Shown here piece after piece: positions 1-7,917 of a stretch of DNA of 64,000 bases; positions within the stretch are counted from its first letter, which is position 1, and each line of letters begins with the position of its first letter. This stretch comes from Adiantum capillus-veneris (Eukaryota > Streptophyta > Polypodiopsida > Polypodiales > Pteridaceae), in the NCBI GenBank assembly GCA_014529385.2, contig CM043948.1:25696901-25760900 (forward strand), read 5' to 3'. Made by a program: the position numbers and the translations under genes. The notes beneath the pieces are model-generated. The model was not told where the DNA came from. It saw only the letters and a program-made list of their open reading frames with translations, and searched no databases.

Positions 1-32
1 TTACTTCTTTCTAGATGGGTTTTCAGGGTATA
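1..32 (+). pseudogene. Ty3/gypsy reverse transcriptase, left part
   Basis: The first 32 bases read in frame as a reverse-transcriptase segment ending in the family motif DGFSGY. The motif normally continues with the residues found at 10970 onwards. The gene is therefore the left side of the same retrotransposon pol that resumes at 10968, split by the TIR transposon. The 5' part of this element lies outside the window. Confidence 0.75.
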
Positions 33-65
33 CATTAGGAAATTTCAGAGGTCATTTGGAGGGCC
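33..65 (+). repeat. Left terminal inverted repeat
   Basis: This 33-bp repeat begins CATTAGGAAATTTC and ends GGAGGGCC. It matches the reverse complement of 10935-10967 with one A/G difference. Confidence 0.92.
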
Positions 66-386
66 ATATGAAGAGAGAGAAAAATAGAGCGCGTCCAATG
101 AGCATGAAGGCTACGTTACGTAGGAAAGTACGTGGAAAGACTTAAAAAATAGGAAAATAGCATAAAACTTTCACGAATCTAAGATTGTAGCATAGTAATT
201 TCCTTCCTTTTACCGAGCTTTTAGGTGCTTGCATGTGGTCCCACTTCTGATATTCTCTTATGGTCATTAACGTACTGGAGGGTGACCATTAAGCCTGCAC
301 AAGATATTGGAATTCTAAAACACTTTCCCTCCATTAGAATGCTTTCAAAGTGAATCTCCCTCCACTAAAGCTTTTCTCTGAGAGCT
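66..386. other. Left subterminal region, no gene seen
   Basis: The stretch is AT-rich with short purine runs. It lies between the left TIR and the first ATG at 387 and would be expected to hold the promoter of the first gene. No clear TATA box or subterminal repeat array was recognised. Confidence 0.4.
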
Positions 387-1036
387 ATGGCGTCCACGTC
401 TTCTCGCCCAAGAGGCTCCAGGTGTTTACTGTCTCTCACACCAACAACCAACAACTGCACTTTGCCTAGAAGGCCAAGTAGTAGCATATCCTCAATTACA
501 ATACCAGCTGCAATAAGTGCAGAGAACCAATGGGTTGGACAAAGGATAAACAAAGGTTCATGGATCCTCATGCAACCAAGAAGATCCAAGAGGTCTAGTG
601 GTATCAATGTTTACCGCTCAGCATGGAAGGCCAGAGTGTTGGATTTCAAAGTTGAAATTGGCAAAAGATCTGTAAAGGAAGTTCTTGTTCAGCATGTGTT
701 TACCCATCCTGAGGTGATAGCAAACGGTGGAAATGTATCAGATATGCATCAACCACGTTGCAATTGTAAGTACTCTTGACATGTGAACTTACTGATACTC
801 TCATTATAACTTTTCTTATATATTTTGCAATGTTTCTCCCGCTTGTTATGAGTAATGTCTCCATTCTTCACAGTTCAATTACATTAGATTTGTCATTTGT
901 ACTTATCGATACTCTTAGTTTAACTCTTCTTATATATATTGCAGATGTTTATCCCTCTTCTTATGAGCAATGGGAGCCTGTGGAGTGCATAATAGGCCTC
1001 TTCCATGTTGTTCATGCCCACATTGGTTCTCTATAG
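387..1036 (+). CDS. Unrecognised transposon gene A1 (two putative exons)
   Basis: The first exon runs from the ATG at 387 to about 765, where a consensus GTAAGT donor follows. An acceptor TATTGCAG precedes 945, and the join keeps the frame until a stop at 1034-1036, giving about 156 residues. The N-terminal third is Ser/Arg-rich, with no known domain. A second, imperfect copy of the acceptor neighbourhood lies at about 820-835, so the intron contains a local duplication. The protein may continue into the ORF at 1082 through another splice. No function is proposed; position inside the transposon makes it part of the mobile cargo. Confidence 0.4.
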
Positions 1037-1081
1037 TACTCAGAGAGGAGCAGCAAACTCAGCTCAGGGAATAAGAATGGC

Positions 1082-1762
1082 ATGTTGGTGAAAGTGCCTC
1101 TACCAACCGATTGGAACACTGTGGACTGGCCAGTTCCCGAGGAAACAATGGTGGAGGCAATGCGAAGTAATCTCTACAAGGATATACAAAGGTCTCTACG
1201 TAGCTCTATTCCTACCAAACTGGTTAGAATTGCAAACTTCTGTCCTGTTGCACTCTTCATAGAGCTGTTTCATAGCTACAACATCCGAGTTACAAAAACT
1301 ATGTTCATGTGCAAGTCATTTCAGCAGTCATCCTGTGACAAACTTCTTGACAAAGGATGGTATGCAAAGGAAGAGATTGGTTTACGGTGCAAGGTTGCGC
1401 TTGATACTCTAGTTTTCAAGTACATGATTGCAAGCCAATCACTGTTACTCTCGTTTTGGTATATGCGATCACAAATGCTAAACGGTAAGTACATTCCTAT
1501 GGACCAGGTTTCTGCAGGTTTGGAAGATAATCCTAATGTGGATGTGGAAGTGATTGATAAAGAGCATGGCCTACTATTGGTGGTTACAATAAGGGAGCTA
1601 TGCAGTCTTCAGCATTTGCGAAATGACATCATTGAAGAGTCAATGGACAAGGACCTATCAGATTTTTCCTTTTTCCTAGCTGGCCGTAAGGTGATGCGGC
1701 GAAGGGAAAAAGATATTTTGTGCAAAGAGTTGGATGGTCGGGTTGAAGTAGTGTCAATGTAA
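1082..1762 (+). CDS. Unrecognised transposon gene A2
   Basis: This open frame of 226 residues begins at an in-frame ATG or at an acceptor just upstream. It follows the previous ORF by 45 bp on the same strand, so both could be exons of one gene. The sequence includes PLPTDWNTVDWPVPEE near the start and a hydrophobic stretch around residues 85-125, and is evenly charged towards the end. I recognise no domain or catalytic motif. It ends about 120 bp before a CT/TA microsatellite and converges on the histone-fusion gene. Confidence 0.4.
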   Translation: MLVKVPLPTDWNTVDWPVPEETMVEAMRSNLYKDIQRSLRSSIPTKLVRIANFCPVALFIELFHSYNIRVTKTMFMCKSFQQSSCDKLLDKGWYAKEEIGLRCKVALDTLVFKYMIASQSLLLSFWYMRSQMLNGKYIPMDQVSAGLEDNPNVDVEVIDKEHGLLLVVTIRELCSLQHLRNDIIEESMDKDLSDFSFFLAGRKVMRRREKDILCKELDGRVEVVSM

Positions 1763-1881
1763 CAGATATTCTTGTGAACCCAAGTGTATACAAATGACTT
1801 TCAAGACATAAAGTTTATTGAGCTCATTTTTCAATTGTGCCCTGTGAAAAAGTGTGCTTGAAATACATTTCTTTACCACGT

Positions 1882-1885
<4 letters not shown>

Positions 1886-1944
<59 letters not shown>
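1886..1944. repeat. CT then TA microsatellite
   Basis: About 17 CT units run directly into about 13 TA units. The tract separates the 3' ends of the convergent genes A2 and the histone-fusion gene. Confidence 0.95.
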
Positions 1945-2034
1945 GTTAGACAAGACAAAGACATGATAGAAGAATCATCTTAATTCATTAGAAAGTACAA
2001 ACTCGTCCGTGAACAATGGACTGAGATACAATTT

Positions 2035-4756
2035 CTATAAGTATGGAATCAGAATGTCTTCAAGGTAAAAATCAAAGGAATGCCCCTCGAAAGAAGGTGG
2101 TGAGACAGTTGTTCCTGGCGGATTTAGTTCTCCCTTTTCAGGAGTATCATCAATTAGTAGTGTATTAGTTGCATCAAAGGGTACACCGATTTGGCTAAAC
2201 GGTTTGTACAAAAGAGGTAAGTGTGGTTTTTTAGGGTGGTAGTGGCCCTCAACGGTAACGCATTTTCTTTGATCATACAAAAAGGCAAAATCTGACGTGT
2301 GAGCGTGGCATACACTGCAAACTATTGCAACTAGTGGCGACAAGTTTTGCCTTTGCATTGAAGACCATATGGCAACTCTGAAGCGAGGAAGAAGAAACTG
2401 AATAAATTCCTTGGTTCCTGGACGAACCACGACTCGACAAGTTCCCATCCGAAACGTTTGCAAATCCTCAAGGGGTCCTCTGTCACCGAGAGGCACCCGC
2501 ATCAACAGCAATCCATTGACGTCCAAGATAATCAACCTCTGTAAAAGTTGACAAGTACATATAAGTAGTTAGAAGCTGAACATATTTTGCCATACTTGAA
2601 TAGACATTACCGGAACAACCGTATCTACAAGTAGCAAGGGTCCATACTGAGTCTCTGTAGTGTTCATGTCGTTGTTGCTCTCCTCCGCTTTATCTTCATA
2701 GTCATCATTCACATCTTCATCAGGGGTCTCCCCCATGGCTCTTTCTGCCTCATTCAAGGTTTCCTCCAAGGTCTTTTCGTCTCCCTCGGTTGATCGGCTT
2801 GCCTCATACATCCTTGCCTGATCCATATCATTTTGCTCATCCCTAGGCCTGCTTTCCTCATCCATATCCTTTTGCTCATCTATAGGCATGCTTTCCTCAT
2901 CTTGGGTTTCAGCCATAGGCTCTTTTGGCTCCTCCACTGGCTGACTTGGCTCTTTCATTGTCTCCTCTGGTTGTACCTTAGCACCTTCCATATGCTCATT
3001 TGACCTTTCCTCATCCTCGGCTCTTTCATCTTCTGCTGATATGACCCCCTCGGCCCGTTGTGATTCCACTGTATCAGATGTAGGGGTTTGTCGTGGTGGC
3101 ACGTCATGTTTTGTAAGATCAATAGTGCGCTCATCCAAGCCGCTATCTTCAAGCTCTCTAGGGCTAGACATAGTAAGTAGGTGTTGTATTAAACTTACCC
3201 GGTATCTTTGCAAATAATCATATGTGTAGTTTTTTAAAGCACTCTGCAAAATTGAAAGACCACATGGTGAGAATTCTTTTATAGACTAAACCAAAAATAA
3301 CTGAATGCATTGCCAAATGGGTACCTTAGTCATGAAAGGTTTTAATGCAAAGTAGCTTTGCAGGACATATTCTGCATGGAGAAGACATCTCCAGCCGCAA
3401 GAATTTCCATCGGTTTGATTTGGGACAGGTACTTCTTTGATTGGGGCCTTGTATAGTTCATACCTTCCACATAGCTTTCCATAGGCAAGCAACAACCTCT
3501 TTATACAACTGCACAAAGCAATGTCAAGATGTTAGCATGAGGCTTCAAATTTACATGGATATCTATAAGAAACACTTTCTGATACAAAACACTTACAGCC
3601 TAATTTCAGGGTGGGTTCCTTTTATTGAATTGAACACCCACACTGCTGGTTGGTCAACATCAAGGCATATGAGACTCCAGTGATGGTTGTTCTCATATGG
3701 AAAGATGATCACAGTAACTTCCAGTATAGCACAGTGGAGAAACCAACTCTCAAAGGTCCCAGATGGACTGTTCTTTTGTCTAATAATCACTGACATTTGT
3801 GGATCAAGAAGAAACACCTCTGTGTGAGTGTGCAGTGGGAGTTGACTTTTGATCAGGCTGCAGAGACTCTACCTGAGTTAGCAAACCTATTATCTGAGTT
3901 TTCAAAGCTAGCAAGATAGTAACACTTACTTAAGACAAGCATAGATAATTGTGTCTGAAATCTGAGCATCTGGATTCTGCAATAAATTAATGTCCACTTT
4001 TTCCAACGCTAGCTTTCTGGCTCCATCTACAAATGGTATCTCTGCAACCAAACCATTCTTCATTGAAAGTAGAGTTTCTTGATTGCTTGCCTCTATGGAC
4101 AGGGTCACATTGCACTCTGTTTGCCTCTGGGACTCCACTGCTACTTTTGGTTTCTCCTTAAGCTCTGCTTCCCTCATGTCCTCTGTTTGGCGAGCAATAG
4201 TCTCTGCCCTTGCCCTTGTATTCACATCATGTGTGACATCTACAACTGTGAGTTGTGGCACTAGCTCCGGGGGGTATAACAAAATTTCCCTCATTTTCTT
4301 ATCCTTGCAGACATTGGGGACCAGTAGTTTGTCATACCTCCACCTTATTCTTTTCAGTGTCTCACTATCTTTGTCCATTATAGTAACCCTGTGGGCATGG
4401 GCTGCAACAATGGTCATGTCACTGAAGTACTCCATTAGGAAGTCCTCTGCTGCTTCCTGTAGAGCCATTAATGCCACCACCTTCCACCTTTTGGTGTCCC
4501 AGGTAGCTTCATCACATATGGACCTCACCATCCTCTGGAAGGGCAGCTTTGGTATGCATAAATCTACACATTTCTGTGCCTTTCTGATTTCTCTGAAAAG
4601 TCCCATGCAGGTTTGCAACTTCTTCATCCTTGGCCCTTTCAGAATTTTATTTGGTTTTCCAGGTCTTTTCTTTGGGGTTGCAGATCTGCTACTTGCTTTA
4701 GATGCTAATCCTGGTCCCTTGCCTGCCTTCCTTGCAGTGGCTTTTGTTCTAGCCAT
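2035..4756 (-). CDS. Histone H3-like / Ulp1 peptidase / FCP1-like phosphatase fusion protein
   Basis: Five exons (4756-3930, 3857-3597, 3508-3325, 3243-2611, 2538-2035) with GT-AG introns of 72-88 bp sum to exactly 2,409 nt, giving one open 802-residue protein. Residues 1-142 align end to end with histone H3: tail start ARTKATARK, then REIRKAQK (55-62), LPFQR (71-75), ALQEAAE (98-104) and HAHRVTIM (120-127). Residues about 270-410 form a C48 (Ulp1/SENP) peptidase with HHW (His335), Asn352 where Asp is usual, Gln394 in QTDGNSCG and Cys400. A Glu/Asp-rich linker follows. Residues 636-802 resemble the FCP1/SCP HAD phosphatase fold: LDVNG (Asp641; second Asp is Asn643), RPG at 674-676, WSS at 693-695 and IDD at 764-766. 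The ATG at 4756 is chosen because it gives the exact H3 start. Intact frame and clean splice sites argue against decay. Chromatin incorporation, peptidase and phosphatase activities are inferences from family only. Confidence 0.85.
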
Positions 4757-4804
4757 CTCACTGTACACCAAAAGAAGAGTCTCAATCCCTTCCTCTCTTT
4801 CTAT

Positions 4805-4806
<2 letters not shown>

Positions 4807-4851
<45 letters not shown>

Positions 4852-4873
4852 TTCTATAGCTTAGCATATTTAA

Positions 4874-4931
<58 letters not shown>
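4807..4931. repeat. CT block followed by GA block upstream of the histone-fusion gene
   Basis: A CT tract (4807-4850) and a GA tract (4875-4931) face each other across about 25 bp, so a transcript could fold into a long hairpin. They lie just 50 bp upstream of the H3-like start codon, in the presumed 5' leader. Confidence 0.9.
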
Positions 4932-4934
<3 letters not shown>

Positions 4935-4955
4935 GTGAGAGAGCCCATTACTAAA

Positions 4956-5002
4956 GGCGCGCGCGGAGCACGTTTTTACCTCAACAAACACCTCCGCGCG
5001 CC
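4956..5002. repeat. GC-rich inverted repeat 1
   Basis: The arms GGCGCGCGCGGAG (4956-4968) and CTCCGCGCGCC (4992-5002) are complementary across a 23-bp loop. The arms are far more GC-rich than the surrounding DNA. Confidence 0.8.
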
Positions 5003-5030
5003 GTTATTATAGGGTAAAATAAATACACAC

Positions 5031-5033
<3 letters not shown>

Positions 5034-5073
<40 letters not shown>
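5034..5073. repeat. CT microsatellite
   Basis: This is an uninterrupted run of about 20 CT units between the two GC-rich palindromes. Confidence 0.95.
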
Positions 5074-5077
<4 letters not shown>

Positions 5078-5093
5078 AATGCACAGTACTAAC

Positions 5094-5140
5094 GGCGCGC
5101 ATAGAGACATGCACTACGGGTATGCCTCTCTACGCGCGCC
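5094..5140. repeat. GC-rich inverted repeat 2
   Basis: The arms GGCGCGCATAGAGA (5094-5107) and TCTCTACGCGCGCC (5127-5140) pair with one mismatch. Length and core match inverted repeat 1, and both are preceded by ACTAA. They look like two copies of one palindromic unit. Confidence 0.8.
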
Positions 5141-5145
5141 TTTGG

Positions 5146-5148
<3 letters not shown>

Positions 5149-5241
<93 letters not shown>

Positions 5242-5391
5242 GCGTGTGTGTGTGTGTGTGCGTGCGTGCCTCTGTGTGTGTGTGTGTGTGTAAGTTATAT
5301 TTGTGTGTGTGTGTGTGTGTGTGTGTTTGTATTTTAAAGATGTGTGTCTGTGTGTTTGTGAGTGTGTGTGTGTGGGTGTGTATGTGTGTGT

Positions 5392-5426
<35 letters not shown>
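5149..5426. repeat. GA block and GT-rich block
   Basis: About 45 GA units (5149-5238) run into a GT-rich tract with interruptions (about 5241-5426). Alternating GT can adopt unusual helical forms; no coding potential is credited to the repetitive open frames here. Confidence 0.95.
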
Positions 5427-5427
<1 letters not shown>

Positions 5428-5566
5428 CTGCTTGTGTGGGTTGTTTGCTAAGACTGTGCTTGGTACTGTGACAGAAACAGAGATAGAGGCAAAGGCAGAG
5501 GGAGAGGCAGACCTTCGTTATGTCGATGGGTCGGCTTGCTGTCGGAGACACAGACGACGGCTCTTG

Positions 5567-5568
<2 letters not shown>

Positions 5569-5634
<66 letters not shown>
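5569..5634. repeat. CT microsatellite
   Basis: About 33 CT units, complementary to the GA block at 5801-5912 with roughly 170 bp between them. Confidence 0.95.
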
Positions 5635-5635
<1 letters not shown>

Positions 5636-5800
5636 ACTCTCTTTCACGAGGTGTGGTTTTTATCTCTCTTGACCTCTTTATATGACGTACAAAAGTATAC
5701 GGTCTCAATAATGACCACACGTGTGACAACATGCAAATATACTCTAATTTATAGTGACACGTGGGGCGCCGCCGTGTGTATCCGTTATAAGTGTGATTTT

Positions 5801-5823
5801 GAGAGAGAGAAAGAGAGAGAACA

Positions 5824-5912
<89 letters not shown>
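5801..5912. repeat. GA microsatellite
   Basis: A short interrupted GA run is followed by about 44 GA units. It ends about 75 bp before the first recognised exon of the plus-strand orphan gene. Confidence 0.95.
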
Positions 5913-5914
<2 letters not shown>

Positions 5915-5986
5915 ATGATGGTTTGGTTTTGGCAGAGTTGTCATGTCTCCTGATGGTTTTGACTTGTCATGTTTCCTGATGAATAG

Positions 5987-7312
5987 GATTAAGGTCTAGT
6001 AGGCAGAAGAGGCTGAAACCTGATCCAGAGCTTGTGCCAGGATTTCAACCCTTGCAGGCTCAGTTGCTTAATGTATCTGCCAAAAGAACTGTTGACTTTT
6101 GTCAGGACATATCTAAAGAAAAGTCAATTGGTGAAGATCAATCAGAGAGGTCACCAGGGCAAGAGGATCCCTCACCCTACAAGGCTGTGGTGCCCTCTAC
6201 AGTACTTCTGAAGAAAAATACAAGAAAGAGAAATATAGACTTCTCAGATGATACAGATGTGCTAGAAGGAAGTCCCCGTGCAACTAAATGTAAAGACAAA
6301 GAGGATGTGTCTTCTTTGGAAGACCCAGCTGCAACTGATGAGAGGCTGTTTGATTTTGCAGCATCTTCTGGTGCTGGGGACAAGTTTGATCTAGTTCATT
6401 CTATGTTTAATCCAAAGTTTGACATTGAAGACCTGTTAGCTCAGCACAGTAATTTCTTGCAGTCCTACAGAGATAAGTTTGAAGTGATGGTGCAGGTAGG
6501 AAGGGTTGTTCTGCCTACTATGACTCTTGTGCATTTAAATGACTGTGGTGGAAAGGGACAGGGACTGAAGAAGTATAGGGAATTACCACCTTCTTGCCGA
6601 CATTCAGCCTGCCCTTTGCATAAAAAAGAATGCAAACTCATTCAGGAAGCCTTTGGCTTTATGATTTACCTGAACAGCCTGTTTGGATTCCTCATGCAGA
6701 ATCCTGATGAGGTGTTAGAGGAGCAGGATGCAGCACCAGATGAAGAATGCGAGGAGACAACTCATATGCAAGAAGTCGAGGAGGTTGAAGACACAGTCGA
6801 CCTTGAGGTTGAGGCAATTGAAGTACAAAGAAGTAAGATGCTCTCTGTGAAAACCACAGAAATCAAACTTCCATTGGATGTCAGTAACTTCACTGAGAAG
6901 CATGCTCAGATGATGTTGCCTGATGTGCCTGACTTCAGGATTGGAGACAGGACCTATATCTTCTTACATGATGTGCAAAGTGTCTTTTATTTAAGGGAGG
7001 ATTTCTCCCTGGCTATTATTTCCAGAGTCCAAGAGGAGAGGAGTGGATTTGTTTCAGAGGATAGTAGTGATGATGAGGCAATGGAAACATCCAGCAATCC
7101 AATGGAATGCCTCGAAGATGCTTTGAGAAAGCTGAAAAATACAAGGAGACACTACCTGATGAAGCCACCTTCCAAGCAATAAGACAAAGCTTAAGACCAT
7201 CGAAAAGTAACAAAGAAGTGGAGGATTGGTTTAACCATTCAGGTCAGGGGTCAACTACATCTGTAGACCTGTGGCAAGAAAACCTCTTTCTGCAGGATGA
7301 GAGCTTCATGGT

Positions 7313-7399
<87 letters not shown>

Positions 7400-7854
7400 T
7401 GTCACTTCTGACATTGTATGTGCAGTCTTGGATTGCTGACAAGGATGACTTCCTTCGGCGCCGGACAAGAGAGTATCGAGGAAGGGATGCGGCCCTAGCA
7501 CAGTACCTTTCAAAGCTTTGTGAGTCGCCGATAGTAGTTTTTCACAATTCCATGTCACAAGAGGGTTCAATAGCAACTTACACATTCAAGACACTATCAC
7601 GCTTCTTGGGTGGACCGGTGCTGCCCAAAAGTGCAGATAAAGTCATTCTTGTGGACAAAGTGTTTGCTAGAGATTGTTTTGGTTACTGCCCAGGCTATAC
7701 AGGTGGTCGGGCAACGTATTACTACACCTACACAGCAATGGCACTAGCTCTTGGTAGACAAAACCCAGATGAACTTTTAGAGTATGGCAAACATCTCATG
7801 ATTCGTTACAAGGGTGACGTGCCAAAAAACAAAATTGAACCTGCAAAATCTTGA
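5987..7854 (+). CDS. Unrecognised transposon gene C (acidic-linker protein), 5' exon not found
   Basis: An open frame starts after a stop at 5980 with an AG acceptor at 5986 and has no early in-frame ATG, so a first exon is missing. It runs to 7182. A second frame (from about 7107) continues to a donor at 7310/7311, then a 115-bp intron filled by CT repeats, then an exon 7426-7854 joined in frame (ESFM then SWIADKDDFLRRR). A net frameshift or unrecognised small intron lies between 7030 and 7180. Features are a basic KKNTRKR stretch, a Cys/His cluster (CRHSACPLHKKEC) around 6594-6632, a Glu-rich segment (about 6710-6830) and a conserved-looking C-terminal block. I do not recognise the family. 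It is transcribed towards the transposase gene. Confidence 0.5.
7311..7425 (+). repeat. CT microsatellite forming the body of an intron
   Basis: The intron starts GTAACT, holds about 41 CT units (7314-7395) and ends TGTATGTGCAG. On the sense strand the repeat is an exaggerated polypyrimidine tract. Removing the intron gives an in-frame junction between flanking exons. Confidence 0.8.
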
Positions 7855-7917
7855 TACACTTCAAGTAGCAATTGTATAACATCATGTATTACATAAATTT
7901 TGTACAATGTCATCCAC

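Larger units (their letters stand above)
4757..5986. promoter_or_regulatory. Divergent promoter region packed with microsatellites and GC palindromes
   Basis: This 1.2-kb spacer separates the start of the minus-strand histone-fusion gene from the plus-strand orphan gene. It contains five CT/GA blocks, a 180-bp GT-rich block, two GC-rich inverted repeats with GGCGCGC cores, and CACGTG-like sequences near 5720 and 5758. A bidirectional promoter is inferred from the gene arrangement. GA tracts are known binding sites for plant BBR/BPC factors, but no binding is shown here. Confidence 0.5.

Noticed and set aside
365-607. Minus-strand frame of 80 codons opposite gene A1
   Set aside because: It overlaps the plus-strand exon, which has a proper ATG and a consensus donor. 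The minus frame has no support.
2035-4756. Recent capture of a complete host histone H3 gene
   Set aside because: The H3-like domain is spread through a larger fused protein and differs at many core positions. It looks like an old, adapted domain, not a fresh copy.
5114-5944. Long open frames on both strands across the CT, GA and GT tracts
   Set aside because: They translate as Leu-Ser, Arg-Glu or Cys-Val repeats. Microsatellites lack stops in several frames, so openness carries no information.
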